A DNA stretch of 64,000 nucleotides from Archivesica marissinica (lineage: Eukaryota; Mollusca; Bivalvia; Venerida; Vesicomyidae), in assembly GCA_014843695.1 (NCBI GenBank), contig CM026386.1, positions 10,543,814 through 10,607,813 on the forward strand, in the 5' to 3' direction. A program made the translations under genes and the position numbers. The notes under the pieces were generated by a model. The model saw only the letters and a list, made by a program, of their open reading frames with translations. It was not told the origin of the DNA and did no database searches. This document shows positions 34,401 through 46,040 of this stretch, piece after piece (position 1 is the stretch's first letter; every line of letters begins with the position of its first letter).

Positions 34401-37400
34401 GAGGACGAGCTGCATTGTATCATAGTTTGAGGACGAGCTGCATTGTATCATAGTTTGAGGACGAGCTGCATTGTATCATAGTTTGAGGACGAGCTGCATT
34501 GTATCATAGTTTGAGGACGAGCTGCATTGTATTACAGTTTGAGGACGAGCTACATTGTATCATAGTTTGAGGACGAGCGGCATTGTATCATAGTTTGAGG
34601 ACGAGCTGCATTGAATCACAGTTTGAGGACGAGCTGGAGTGTATTACAGCTTGAGGACGACCTGCATTGTATCACAGTTTGAGGACGAGCTGCATTGTAT
34701 CATAGTTTGAGGACGAGCTGCATTGTATCATAGTTTGAGGACGAGCTGGAGTGTATTACAGCTTGAGGACGAGCTGCATTGTATTACAGTTTGAGGACGA
34801 GCTGCATTGTATCATAGTTTGAGGACGAGCTGCATTTATCATAGTTTGAGGACGAGCTGCATTGAATCATAGTTTGAGGACGAGCTGCATTGTATCATAG
34901 TTTGAGGACGAGCTGCATTGAATCATAGTTTGAGGACGAGCTGGAGTGTATTACAGCTTGAGGACGAGCTGCATTGTATCACAGTTTGAGGACGAGATGG
35001 AGTGTATTACAGCTTGAGGACGAGCTGCATTGTATCACAGTTTGAGGTCGAGCTGCATTGTATCATAGTTTGAGGACGAGCTGCATTGTATCATAGTTTG
35101 AGGACGAGCTGGAGTCTATTACAGCTTGAGGACGAGCTGCATTGTATCACAGTTTGAGGACGAGCTGGAGTGTATTACAGCTTGAGGACGAGCTGCATTG
35201 TATCACAGTTTGAGGACGAGCTGCATTGTATCATAGTTTGAGGACGAGCTGCATTGTATCATAGTTTGAGGACGAGCTGCATTGTATCATAGTTTGAGGA
35301 CGAGCTGCATTGTATCATAGTTTGAGGACGAGCTGCATTGTATCATAGTTTGAGGACGAGCTGCATTGTATCATAGTTTGAGGACGAGCTGCATTGTATC
35401 ATAGTTTGAGTACGAGCTGTATTGTATTATAGTTTGAGGACGAGCTGCATTGTATCACAGTTTGAGGACGAGCTGTATTGTAGTATAGTTTGAGGACGAG
35501 CTGCATTGTATCATAGTTTGAGTACGAGCTGTATTGTATTGTAGTTTGAGGACGAGCTGCATTGTATCACAGTTTGAGGACGAGCTGCATTGTATCACAG
35601 TGTGAGGACGAGCTAGATTTTATTACAGTTTGAGGACGAGCTGCATTGTATTATAGTTTGAGGACGAGCTGGAGTGTATTACAGTTTGAGGACGAGCTGC
35701 ATTGTATTATAGTTTGAGGACGAGCTGTATTGTATTATTGTTTGAGGACGAGCTGCATTGTATCATAGTTTGAGGACGAGCTGGAGTGTATTATAGTTTG
35801 AGGACGAGCTGCATTGTATCATAGTTTGAGGACGAGCTGGAGTGTATCATAGTTTGAGGACGAGCTGGATTGTTTCATAGTTTGAGGACGAGCTGCATTG
35901 TATCACAGTGTGAGGACGAGCTAGATTTTATTACAGTTTGAGGACGAGCTGCATTGTATTATAGTTTGAGGACGAGCTGCATTGTATCATAGTTTGAGGA
36001 CGAGTTGGATTGTATCATATTTTGAGGACGAGCTGCATTGTATCATAGTTTGAGGACGAGCTGGATTGTATCATAGTTTGAGGACGAGCTGTATTGTATT
36101 ATAGTTTGAGGACGAGCTGAATTGTATCATAGTTTGAGGACGAGCTGGATTGTATCATAGTTTGAGGACGAGCTGCATTGTATTATAGTTTGAGGACGAG
36201 CTGGAGTGTATTACAGTTTGAGGACGAGCTGCATTGTATTATAGTTTGAGGACGAGCTGGAGTGTATTATAGTTTGAGGACGAGCTGGAATGTATCACAG
36301 TTTGAGGACGAGCTAGTTTGTATCACAGTTTGAGGACGAGCTAGATTGTATCACAGTTTGAGGACGAGCTGGAGTGTATTACAGTTTGAGGACGAGCTGC
36401 ATTGTATTATATTTTGAGGACGAGCTGGAGTGTATTATAGTTTGAGGACGAGCTGGAGTGTATTACAGTTTGAGGACGAGCTGGAGTGTATCACAGTTTG
36501 AGGACGAGCTGGATTGTATCATAGTTTGAGGACGAGCTGGAGTGTATTATAGTTTGAGGACGAGCTGGAGTGTATTACAGTTTGAGGACGAGCTGGAGTG
36601 TATCACAGTTTGAGGACGAGCTAGATTGTATCACAGTTTGAGGACGAGCTAGATTGTATCACAGTTTGAGGACGAGCTGGAGTGTATTACAGTTTGAGGA
36701 CGAGCTGCATTGTATCACAGTGTGAGGACGAGCTGTATTGTATCATAGTTTGAGGACGAGCTGCATTGTATTATAGTTTGAGGACGAGCTGCATTGTATT
36801 ATAGTTTGAGGACGAGCTGCATTGTATTATAGTTTGAGGACGAGCTGCATATGATCACAGTTTGAGGTCGAGCTGCATTGTATTATAGTTTGAGGACGAG
36901 CTGCATTGTATTATAGTTTGAGGACGAGCTGCATTGTATTATAGTTTGAGGACGAGCTGCATTGTATTATTGTTTGAGGACGAGCAGGATTGTATTACAG
37001 TTTGAGGACGAGCTGCATTGTATTATAGTTTGAGGACGAGCTGGAGTGTATTATAGTTTGAGGACGAGCTGCGTTGTATTATAGTTTGAGGACGAGCTGC
37101 ATTGTATTATAGTTTGAGGACGAGCTGCATTGTATTATAGTTTGAGGACGAGCTGGAGTGTATTACAGTTTGAGGACGAGCTGCATTGTATCATAGTTTG
37201 AGGACGAGCTGCATTGTATCACAGTTTGAGGACGAGCTGCATTGTATCATAGTTGGAGGACGAGCTGCATAGTATCATAGTTTGAGGACGAGCTGCATTG
37301 TATTATAGTTTGAGGACGAGCTGGAGTGTATTATAGTTTGAGGACGAGCTGCATTGTATCATAGTTTGAGGACGAGCTGCATTGTATTATAGTTTGAGGA

Positions 37401-39756
37401 CGAGCTAGATTGTATCATAGTTTGAGGACGAGCTGCATTGTATTATAGTTGGAGGAATAGCTGCATTGTATTATAGTTTGAGGACGAGCTGCATTGTATT
37501 ACAGCTTGAGGACGAGCTGCATTGTATTATAGTTTGAGGACGAGCTGCATTGTATCATAGTTTGAGGACGAGCTGCATTGTATCACAGTTTGAGGACGAG
37601 CTGCATTGTATCACAGTTTGAGGACGAGCTGCATTGTATCATAGTTTGAGGACGAGCTGCATTGCATCACAGTTTGAGGACGAGCTGCATTGTATTATAG
37701 TTTGAGGACGGGCTGCATTGTATCACAGTTTGAGGACGAGCTGCATTGTATTATTGTTTGAGGACGGGCTGCATTGTATCACAGTGTGAGGAAGAGCTAG
37801 ATTTTATTACAGTTTGAGGACGAGCTGCATTGTATTATAGTTTGAGGACGAGCTGGAATGTATTATAGTTTGAGGACGAGCTGGAGTGTATTACAGTTTG
37901 AGGACGAGCTGCATTGTATTATAGTTTGAGGACGAGCTGGAGTGTATTATAGTTTGAGGACGAGCTGCATTGTATTATAGTTTGAGGACGAGCTGGAGTG
38001 TATTACAGTTTGAGGACGAGCTGTATTGTATCATAGTTTGAGGACGAGCTGCATTGTATTATAGTTTGAGGACGAGCTGCATTGTATTATAGTTTGAGGA
38101 GGAGCTGCATTGTATTATAGTTTGAGGACGAGCTGCATTGTATTATAGTTTGAGGACGAGCTGCATTGTATTATAGTTTGAGGACGAGCTGCATTGTATT
38201 ATAGTTTGAGGACGAGCTGCATTGTATTATAGTTTGAGGACGAGCTGCATTGTATTATAGTTTGAGGACGAGCTGTATTGTATTATAGTTTGAGGACGAT
38301 CTGTATTGTATTACAGTTTGAGGACGAGCTGGAGTGTATTACAGTTTGAGGACGAGCTGCATTGTATCATAGTTTGAGGACGAGCTGTATTGTATTACAG
38401 CTTGAGGACGAGCTGCATTGTATAACAGTTTGAGGACGAGCTGCATTGTATCACAGTTTGAGGACGAGCCGTATTGTATTACAGCTTGAGGACGAGCTGC
38501 ATTGTATAACAGTTTGAGGACGAGCTGCATTGTATCATAGTTTGAGGACGAGCTGCATTGTATTACAGTTTGAGGACGAGCTGCATTGTATTACAGTTTG
38601 AGGACGAGCTGCATTGTATCATAGGTTGAGGACGAGCTGTATTGTATTACAGCTTGAGGACGAGCTGCATTGTATAACAGTTTGAGGACGAGCTGCATTG
38701 TATAACAGTTTGAGGACGAGCTGCATTGTATAACAGTTTGAGGACGAGCTGCATTGTATTATAGTTTGAGGACGAGCTGGAGTGTATTATAGTTTGAGGA
38801 CGAGCTGCATTGTATTATAGTTTGAGGACGAGCTGGAGTGTATTACAGTTTGAGGACGAGCTGTATTGTATCATAGTTTGAGGACGAGCTGCATTGTATT
38901 ATAGTTTGAGGACGAGCTGCATTGTATTATAGTTTGAGGACGAGCTGCATTGTATTATAGTTTGAGGACGAGCTGCATTGTATTATAGTTTGAGGACGAG
39001 CTGCATTGTATCACAGTTTGAGGACGAGCTGCATTGTATTATAGTTTGAGGACGAGCTGCATTGTATTATAGTTTGAGGACGAGCTGCATTGTATTATAG
39101 TTTGAGGACGAGCTGCATTGTATTATAGTTTGAGGACGAGCTGCATTGTATTATAGTTTGAGGACGAGCTGTATTGTATTATAGTTTGAGGACGATCTGT
39201 ATTGTATTACAGTTTGAGGACGAGCTGGAGTGTATTATAGTTTGAGGACGAGCTGCATTGTATTATAGTTTGAGGACGAGCTGCATTGTATTACAGTTTG
39301 AGGACGAGCTGCATTGTATCATAGTTTGAGGACGAGCTGTATTGTATTACAGCTTGAGGACGAGCTGCATTGTATAACAGTTTGAGGACGAGCTGCATTG
39401 TATCACAGTTTGAGGACGAGCTGTATTGTATTACAGCTTGAGGACGAGCTGCATTGTATAACAGTTTGAGGACGAGCTGCATTGTATCATAGTTTGAGGA
39501 CGAGCTGCATTGTATTACAGTTTGAGGACGAGCTGCATTGTATTACAGTTTGAGGACGAGCTGCATTGTATCATAGTTTGAGGACGAGCTGTATTGTATT
39601 ACAGCTTGAGGACGAGCTGCATTGTATAACAGTTTGAGGACGAGCTGCATTGTATAACAGTTTGAGGACGAGCTGCATTGTATAACAGTTTGAGGACGAG
39701 CTGCATTGTATAACAGTTTGAGGACGAGCTAGATTGTATCACAGTTTGAGAGCGGG

Positions 39757-39850
39757 AGATTGGAATAGCTCCGACTCGCTTTCAGTTTGAGAGCGGGAGA
39801 TTGGAATAACTTTGAATGTCTTACAATTTGAGGATGAGTTAATGGTATGG
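39757..39850. repeat. Degenerate edge of the satellite
   Basis: Two copies of an about 43-bp variant (AGTTTGAGAGCGGGAGATTG) followed by TCTTACAATTTGAGGATGAG, a diverged 28-bp unit. Confidence 0.75.
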
Positions 39851-39880
39851 CTTGTATTGTATTATACTAGTAGTTTACGA

Positions 39881-40032
39881 ACAGGAACTTGAAATGTTAT
39901 CCATAAGCCACCAAAGTTCTCGTACCTCTATCCTAGGACACCCCCCTCTATTAATTTTTTTAATAGTGGAGGTGTCCTAGGATAGAGGTACGAGACCTTT
40001 GGTGGCTTATGGATAAAATTTCAAGTTCCTGT
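39881..40032. mobile_element. MITE family C (foldback), copy 1
   Basis: A near-perfect palindrome: arms 39881-39953 and 39961-40032 around a 7-nt loop. The outer end is ACAGGAACTTGAAAT and the inner part includes TATCCTAGGACACC. It matches the copy at 44195-44310. No clean target duplication is visible here. Confidence 0.85.
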
Positions 40033-40484
40033 GGTTTTAGGGAGAGATATTAGCATAGCATCGACTGTCTTACAGTTTGAACACGACATATTGATAATGC
40101 TCAGCTTGTTCTTTGGCTAGTTTGGGGAGCATTTATAATAGTCTTGGACAGTAAAATGTCACCTGTTTTAATTAGTAATGAAAGATCTCCATCCGTTATT
40201 TCGCCAAATATGGCATTTTGGTAGCGTTCGTCTGCGGAATGATCAGGGTTTTGCGGGCTTGTTTGTTTTCAATCTGTGTCTTGAAACGTTTAAAACACGG
40301 ATCCCGACCTCCGCTATTAATCGGAATATCGGGTACATGAGGGCAACAGTCAAAAACAGTGCCCTACTCCTCATGAACTATTGCCAGCATTGCTCAGGAA
40401 TGACAAAATAGTCAAACATAACGAATTAACATTTATATAGTATGTTGTAAAGAATGGTGAAACCGCTGTTTTCTGTCATTTCAG
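40033..40484. other. End of intron 2, no feature
   Basis: Contains one diverged satellite unit near 40070, then unassigned sequence. A 77-codon open frame at 40178-40411 has no recognisable motif. The intron ends with the acceptor TTTTCTGTCATTTCAG at 40484. Confidence 0.5.
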
Positions 40485-40709
40485 GTCTATTGGCTCGGAC
40501 CAATGCTGGGTGGAGCAGTAGGCACGTTATTGTACAATCACGTGCTATCAGTAGCCGCTATGACTGGAGAGACCTGTCACCCATGTGGTAGAGGAAAGTC
40601 ACGTGGTCAGAGAGCATTAACTTCGACATTCGTTGAGGGAACGTCAAGTGGTCAAATGACCGTAAATTCGTCGAATGAAAAAGACCACATGCTTAGTACT
40701 GAAGCATAA
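40485..40709 (+). CDS. Aquaporin (AQP8-like), exon 3 of 3
   Basis: Encodes residues 233-306 plus the stop. It opens with VYWLGPMLGGAVGTLLYNH, helix 6 of the aquaporin fold, where a WxGP motif follows the HHW that ends exon 2. A hydrophilic cytoplasmic tail of about 50 residues follows, rich in Ser, Thr and Gly, with CHPC near its start and ending MLSTEA. The acceptor is a good pyrimidine tract plus CAG at 40482-40484, phase 0. The open frame as usually called starts at the internal Met at 40503, but the exon begins six codons earlier. No clear AATAAA precedes the SINE at 40798; a TTTATTGTATTA stretch near 40780 may belong to the 3' UTR. Confidence 0.9.
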   Translation, partial: VYWLGPMLGGAVGTLLYNHVLSVAAMTGETCHPCGRGKSRGQRALTSTFVEGTSSGQMTVNSSNEKDHMLSTEA

Positions 40710-40797
40710 GTGTTGAATGATGTCATAACTAATTGTATAGTGTATATCTAATTGACTAAAAAAATCAAAATCAAATAGCTTTATTGTATTATTTCAC

Positions 40798-41062
40798 AGT
40801 CCGCCTTCGTGGTCGAGTGGTTAAGGTCACTGACTTGTATACCACTGTAACCTATCATCACTGATGGTCACGGGTTCGAGCCCCGCTCAGACCGTGTTTC
40901 ATTTATATGAAAAAGTTGACAGTTTCTTACGGAGGTTGGTGCACCCAAGTACTGGTTAACCGCTGGAGCTTGCCCAGGAAAGGTGTTGTTAGGTAAACTG
41001 CCCGCCGGCGATATAGCCCAAAAATGGTGCTGATGCAGGCGTAAAACCCGAAATATAATAAT
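40798..41062 (+). mobile_element. SINE family 2, full length
   Basis: Head, B-box, body and GCGTAAAACCCGAAATATAA tail as in the other copies, with an (ATA)n end. About 90 bp downstream of the aquaporin stop. Confidence 0.9.
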
Positions 41063-41247
41063 AATAATGTATTATTTCATCAATTGGTCGGCCATGTGCC
41101 CCGGCGGTGGCGACTTAAAAACCAAAGTTAGGTGATAAATTTAGTTTAATAATATTTTATTGCTCCATTCGTTTTACAAAACATGACAAATTAAAGAAAA
41201 GGCAAACGGGTCTGGCCACAAGTTCTAGCAACATTAGTTACGGCCCT

Positions 41248-41425
41248 TCCCGGCAGGCCGTCTCATTTATATGAAAAAGTTGGCAGTTTCTTACGGAGGT
41301 TGGTGCACCCAAGTACTGGTTAACCGCTGGAGCATGCACAGGAAAGGTGTTGTTAGGTAAACTGCCCACCGGCGATATAGCCCAAAATGGTGCTGATGCA
41401 GGCGTAAAACCCGAAATATAACATA
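41248..41425 (+). mobile_element. SINE family 2, 5' truncated
   Basis: Begins within GGCCGTCTCATTTATATGAA and runs through the tail, ending in (ATAAC)n. Confidence 0.85.
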
Positions 41426-41429
41426 ACAT

Positions 41430-42310
41430 AACGGCCCTTCCAGACAAGATAGTAAATGAAAAGAAATAGTGGCTAATGATTTCAAGCATATATAAATATA
41501 GAAACATAACGATTTTATTTGTACAGTCAAAATCTTTTTTTTTTCTGAAAAAAAGTACATGTTGTAGAATTATGATAACACACAATAAGAAAAAGTTTGA
41601 CTTATGAGAGAGGGAAGGAGAAAGAAAGAGATGGGGTGGTGGTCGTGATGGGGAGAGAACGAAAAGGGAGATAAATATGCATACATGCGCGATAAAAACA
41701 ATAAAATAGACACCGCATACAACGTAGCCTGGGAACAGGCTTCGATATATTTTCCCTCGTCAGTCAAATAAATATATTTTAACACTGAGACTATTAATTG
41801 GGCCGTATTGAGTTTCAGATAATATCATTTTGCCAGAAGTTAAAAAGTGAAAAATCGACAGACTGGAACCCAGGCTATTACGCACCTTACGCAGTTCAAT
41901 AGTTTACATAAACGTATGAGCGGTTATAATACAGGGATATTATTTGCACTTGTGTCATCCAAGACGGTTTCATTTACGCAAATAATAATTAAATATACTA
42001 GCTCTTTCAGGTGCATCAGGTATTCCGTCATTATTATTTTATTATGACATCGGGGAGGCATGTTACTAGACCAAGGTGGTTTGCAGCACCATAGCCAGAG
42101 GAACATTTCAACCGAGGCAATATATGGGATGTCCGGGGTCATGTTCCCCTTTAATAGTGTTGGGGTATAGAAGAGACTCCCTGCGTTTTCTGATTTAATG
42201 AGTTTAGACGTATAATTATGTACTGACCTTTCAGCTCTCTAGCAGTCACCATTTTACACAGCAAAGGGATATTTTTGGTATTCTATTTAAGATCGGATTT
42301 ATTTTTTGGT
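41430..42310. other. No feature recognised
   Basis: Includes a purine-rich stretch (about 41605-41670, GAGAGAGGGAAGGAGAAAG). Open frames here have no motif. Confidence 0.4.
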
Positions 42311-42317
42311 TGCTTTG

Positions 42318-42605
42318 GAAATTTTAACCGAGGCAACTGCCTCGGTGTGCCTCAGTGTGGCTACGTGCCTGCAATCTGTACTGATGAAGCCGATATGTTG
42401 TGTTATAATGGGGCGGTGGGGGAAGGTGGGTATAATTTTTAACCGAGGCAGCTGTCTCGTTGTGCCTCAGTGTGGCTACGTGCCTGCAATATGTACTGAT
42501 GAAGCCGAGATGTTGTGCTATAATGGGGCGGTGGGGGAAGGTGGGCATAATTTTTAACCGAGACAGCTGCCTCGGTGTGCCTCAGTGTGGCTACGGGCCT
42601 GGTTC
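42318..42605. repeat. 116-bp tandem repeat, about 2.5 copies
   Basis: Starts of TTAACCGAGGCA-type units at 42325, 42441 and 42557 give an exact 116-bp period. Each unit opens with a near-palindrome (CCGAGGCAGCTGCCTCGG in consensus) and includes GTGTGGCTACGTGCCTG. Confidence 0.9.
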
Positions 42606-42726
42606 TATGAAGGGTTGAAGACAAGTCCACCAACCTTTGGGAGGATCAGTGCAAATCATCATAACACATCACACAGGTGTTACACTTAGCGGAGGCGGTA
42701 CATGGCACAAGCACAATATATGTATA

Positions 42727-42968
42727 CAGGGGCGTAGCCAGGAGGCAAACCATGTGCTGGCCCGGGTAAAGAATGTTGAGTGAGCGTAGCGAACGAGGTT
42801 GCTAGGGGGTCCGGGGGCATGCAACCCCGGAATTTTTGGGTTTTAGGATGCAATTTCCCGCATTCTGCTGTATTTAAAAGACAAATTCGGACATGTTTTT
42901 ATAACAAATAAACATGACAATACACTGTTCTGCCTAGCTATACATGTACATCAAAAGCAATAACAATT
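42727..42968. mobile_element. MITE family B-like, right end missing
   Basis: Left end CAGGGGCGTAGCCAGGAGGC, then GCTAGGGGGTCCGGGGGCAT and AAACATGACAATACACTGTT, collinear with 57199-57420. The right inverted end is absent. Confidence 0.78.
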
Positions 42969-43057
42969 CTGCACTCAATTAAAAGCCAAATACACAAATG
43001 TACAGTTACATTGGTGGACCATATAAATTATATCTGATTTAATGTTTGGCGTTTTAA

Positions 43058-43284
43058 CCCGTAACCTGCCAATCACGACTAAAGCCGCGTTTGCAAATAG
43101 CTTAGAGTCAGATCAGACGACATAGAACGTGCCGTCTGATCAGGTTATATGCTGTTTGCCAGATAGTGGAGCTAAAACAATTGTCTGAATAGCAAACAAC
43201 ATAGATCATGATCAGACGAGGCCACAGCTGATTTGGATCTATGTTGTTTACACATTCCGTCCAATTTATTCGGCATGTTACGGG
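43058..43284. mobile_element. MITE family D at a TTAA site
   Basis: Inverted ends CCCGTAACCTGCC and GGCATGTTACGGG, flanked on both sides by TTAA (43054-43057 and 43285-43288), as in piggyBac- or Kolobok-type insertions. The interior holds further inverted words (GATCAGACG / CGTCTGATC, ACAACATAGATC / GATCTATGTTGT). Confidence 0.78.
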
Positions 43285-43289
43285 TTAAT

Positions 43290-43700
43290 TCATATTTTAG
43301 CATATTCTCATTACCCAAGAGAGGCCCCAAAAATGATTTAAAAAAAATTCTCATTGATCCTAATATTTTTGAAGCGGGAGTAAAATGGTTCGGATGTCCT
43401 CTAATAATATGATACAGTCCAATACTCGATCTCCGCGAGCTCAAATCATTACACATTTCCCTGGAATCGTCACCTGACTAATGTGAGTATAACATTTTCA
43501 CAAGTAACTATCATATTTACACAATAAAATTCACACTCATTCAATGCTCAATAACACATTCAAAGCGAGATAATTCGTAATCAATCTTTGACCCAAGACA
43601 TGCACGATTTATTTCCCTTTATTTCCTTTTGATCTCTCAAATTTCACTTGCCTAGTACTGATAATCTTCAACAAGGGAGTGTGTATTTTAATAAACAATA
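43290..43700. other. No feature recognised
   Basis: AT-rich intergenic sequence. Confidence 0.4.
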
Positions 43701-43708
43701 GTGGATAT

Positions 43709-43833
43709 GATCGCCTCCGTGGTTTCGAGCCCCGCTCAGACAGTTTTTCGACATAAAAGGAAGATAGATAGACGGTGTCTCCTTATATATGAAAACGTTG
43801 GCAGTTTCTTACGGAGGTTTGTGCCCCAAGTGC
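43709..43833 (+). mobile_element. SINE family 2, internally deleted fragment
   Basis: CGCCTCCGTGG joins directly to TTTCGAGCCCCGCTCAGAC (head deleted between the boxes), then GGCAGTTTCTTACGGAGGTT and a break after GTGCCCCAAGT. Confidence 0.75.
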
Positions 43834-43866
43834 ATGACAAACTCAAATGATCTGGATCGAGTCAGA

Positions 43867-44008
43867 ATGGTTACTTTATTCTACTATAGACGTAGATGAT
43901 GATGATTCCGTTTATTTACCCTCGCCACCGGTAAACCATATGGGCGAGCAACTATAGACGTAATTTTCCACTCTCAGAAGTGACCAGATCATATCAGATC
44001 ACAACCCT
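43867..44008. repeat. Segmental duplication, copy 1
   Basis: Unique sequence GAATGGTTACTTTATTCTAC ... CAGAAGTGACCAGATCATAT ... CACAACCCTG, about 75 bp once the inserted retroelement is removed. Paired with 44179-44373. Confidence 0.85.
43895..43950 (-). mobile_element. Retroelement X, 56-bp 3' end copy
   Basis: Flanked by a 12-bp target duplication ACTATAGACGTA (43883-43894 and 43951-43962). On the - strand it reads a hairpin (CTCGCC / GGCGAG around CATATGGTTTACCGGT), then TAAATAAACGGA and an (ATC)n tail. It equals the last 56 bases of the element at 50021-50708, so it is a severely 5'-truncated copy. Confidence 0.82.
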
Positions 44009-44086
44009 GGTCGCGTGAACCAACTAGAACCGTGTGAGGTTTTTGTGTTATAAAAACCCAAGGAAGTCCACTAGAGTGAAGTCACT

Positions 44087-44163
44087 CTAAAATGACTAAT
44101 CTCTTCAGGAGGCGACGCTCATATGGGCAACCGGTTACGACAATAAATAAACGTAAAACACAC
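44087..44163 (+). mobile_element. SINE family 1, 3' fragment
   Basis: Contains ACTAATCTCTTCAGGAGGCG, CATATGGGCAACCGGT and AAATAAACGTAAAACACACA. Confidence 0.75.
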
Positions 44164-44178
44164 ACTAGAGTGGAGTAA

Positions 44179-44373
44179 AAATGGTTACTTAATTCACAGG
44201 AACTTGAAATGGTATCCATAAGCCACCAAAGGTCTCGTACCTCTATCCTAGGACACCTCCCTCTATACGAGACCTTTGATGGCTTATGGATAAAATTTCA
44301 AGTTCCTGTGCTTAATTCTAATATAGAGATAATTCTCCACTCCCAGAAGTGACCAGACCATATTAGATCACAA
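44179..44373. repeat. Segmental duplication, copy 2
   Basis: ATGGTTACTTAATTCTAATA-type sequence (split by the MITE) through CAGAAGTGACCAGACCATAT to CACAACCCTG, homologous to 43867-44008. Confidence 0.85.
44195..44310. mobile_element. MITE family C, copy 2 (shortened)
   Basis: Ends CACAGGAACTTGAAAT and ATTTCAAGTTCCTGTG with direct flanks CTTAATT (44188-44194, 44311-44317; 8 bp if the next C is counted). About 36 bp of the palindrome centre is missing compared with 39881-40032. The duplicate locus at 43867 provides the empty site. Confidence 0.88.
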
Positions 44374-44544
44374 CCCTGTGGACAGAACAGTAATGTAAAG
44401 AACCTGACATATCCATTAGAAACAAGTAAGAACGTTTGTTTTATTCTAATAATATACGGGTTGTCTACCCCTTTTAATGCATCTTCATACCAAATTTTAA
44501 TAGAAACCACAAAGCCTTTAAATAGTTAATGTATGATCGGAAGC

Positions 44545-44594
44545 GCGCACGCACGCACGCACGCGCGCGCGCGCGCGCACGCACGCACGCACAT
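44545..44594. repeat. (CG/CA)n microsatellite
   Basis: Alternating purine-pyrimidine tract GCACGCACGCGCGCGCGC and relatives, with Z-DNA-forming composition. A related CACG tract lies at 45176-45212. Confidence 0.9.
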
Positions 44595-44668
44595 ATATAA
44601 CACTGATTGCTCTTTCATCATGGTTCGATTGCGGGGACATTAAAAATGCTTCCCCTTAGAATCATGAA

Positions 44669-44925
44669 CACGCTGGACTGGTAATCCAGGGATCGCAGGT
44701 TCGATCTGGTCTGACCCTAATACAATTAATAGTCTTTCAGATGGGACATTAAACCGAGGTCTCGTGTCGGTGCTTTACACCGTGCACCTAAAAGAACCAG
44801 AGGAGATTCTGGAATGGGTCTCTGTCTGTATCATGCACTATCCTCCAACATCTAAAATAACTAATCTCTTCAGAAGGCGTCGCTCATATGGGCAACCGGT
44901 AGCGACGATAAATAAACGTAAAAAA
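44669..44925 (+). mobile_element. SINE family 1, lacking the extreme 5' end
   Basis: Begins at CACGCTGGACTGGTAATCCA. B-box GGTTCGATCTGG is degenerate. Body and 3' hairpin with GCGACGATAAATAAACGTAA are present. Confidence 0.88.
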
Positions 44926-44938
44926 CAAACAAACCACA

Positions 44939-45172
44939 TACGGATCTGTAGTACAGTGGTTAACACGTCTGACCCTAATAAAATTAAAACAGTCTTTCAG
45001 ATGGGACTTTAAACCGAGGTCTCGTGTTGGTGCTTTACACCGTGCACGTAAAAGAACCAGAGGAGACTCTGGAATGGGTCTCTGTCTGTATCATGCACTA
45101 TCCTCCAAAATCTAAAATAACTAATCTCTTCAGGAGGCGTCGCTCATATGGTCAACCTGTAGCGACGACACA
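44939..45172 (+). mobile_element. SINE family 1, B-box deleted
   Basis: Head CGGATCTGTAGTACAGTGGT, then a jump from ACACG to TCTGACCCTAATAAAATT, deleting the B-box. Body and 3' part intact to GTAGCGACGA. In tandem with the previous copy. Confidence 0.85.
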
Positions 45173-45209
45173 CACATAGCACGCACGCACGCACGCAGCA
45201 CGCACGCAC

Positions 45210-45370
45210 ACACATTGTACATGTATATAAGTATAAGTTCTTGCAGCTTATATCTTATTTCCTATGAAAGTTTTACTGGTTACTGTTTACATGTTTCATT
45301 ATGCTATTTCATGTTTTAATTTGGTAGATTGACTTAATTGTTCAAATGAGTTCTCTCGTTAAATAAAGTC

Positions 45371-45405
<35 letters not shown>
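45210..45405 (+). mobile_element. LINE 3' end with (TTA)n tail
   Basis: Shares AGTTCTTGCAGCTTA, CTATGAAAGTTTTACTGGT and TTTACATGTTTCATTATGCT with 47680-47870. Ends AAATAAAGTCTTTATTATTA. 5'-truncated copy. Confidence 0.75.
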
Positions 45406-45407
<2 letters not shown>

Positions 45408-45409
45408 GT

Positions 45410-45665
45410 GTATTTCAATGTGATATGATAAATAGAGTGTACTTACGTTTTAATCCAAAATCCAATATCATGAATTGCTAAGTAACAGAATAGTTAGTGG
45501 GTTACCACTGCATCGTTATAGTGAACTACTTTATTTCCACATGAATTGTGTGCTTCCCGTGCTTCCCGTGCTTAATTCTACCTTTTAAAGGTATAGTCCC
45601 AATTTTCTGTAATATTTGCTGCATTGTTTATTTCTTTTTTGTTTGTTCTGAAGTTGCAAAAATCT
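45410..45665. other. No feature recognised
   Basis: AT-rich sequence. Confidence 0.4.
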
Positions 45666-45669
45666 GTAG

Positions 45670-45890
45670 TACAGTCTACAACCGTTATGTCGAATTCCGT
45701 CGGATTGAACAAAATACTACGACATAACCCGAAGTTTGACATAACGGATATCGACAATATTTGACATAAACGGAGTCAGCTATATGTAAAATGATAGTAT
45801 CTGTAATGGGACTTTGACCTGACTTCGAGTTAACCGGAGAATTTGACATAACCGACTTGGATATAACGGATGTATTACTTACAAACATTG
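45670..45890. mobile_element. Probable MITE with repeated GACATAAC motif
   Basis: Opens TACAGTCTACAACCGTTATG and contains GACATAAC/GACATAACGG words in both orientations, as in Tc1/mariner- or pogo-like MITEs. The ends are not clear-cut. Confidence 0.4.
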
Positions 45891-45935
45891 TCGCAAACCT
45901 CTCTTTCTTCTTATGTCTATTGTCCGATATAAATG

Positions 45936-46040
45936 CTCTAACCAGGGTCTATCCTATCGTAGACTCGCTGGAGTTGTCTAGGGGATTCTCTACGGTCCTT
46001 CAATAATGCTCTAACCAGGGTCTATCCTATCGTAGACAAT
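45936..46040. repeat. 31-bp direct duplication
   Basis: ATGCTCTAACCAGGGTCTAT followed by CCTATCGTAGAC occurs at about 45941 and again at about 46008. Confidence 0.85.

Larger units (their letters stand above)
19256..39752. repeat. 28-bp satellite array, about 730 copies (20.5 kb)
   Basis: Unit GTTTGAGGACGAGCTG plus CATTGTATCATA. The main variants are gagt for catt, and tatcaca, tattata, tattaca or tataaca endings. The whole array lies in aquaporin intron 2. It is composed of sub-blocks: stretches of identical units (for example about 24425-25475), mixed blocks, and duplicated multi-unit blocks. 28 is not a multiple of three and stops recur, so it is not coding. Degenerate units occur just outside it (39757-39850 and near 40070), as expected for an array that grew in place. 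Confidence 0.97.

Noticed and set aside
19256..39752. CRISPR-like array
   Set aside because: Units are contiguous with no unique spacers, and the surrounding genes are eukaryotic with spliceosomal introns.
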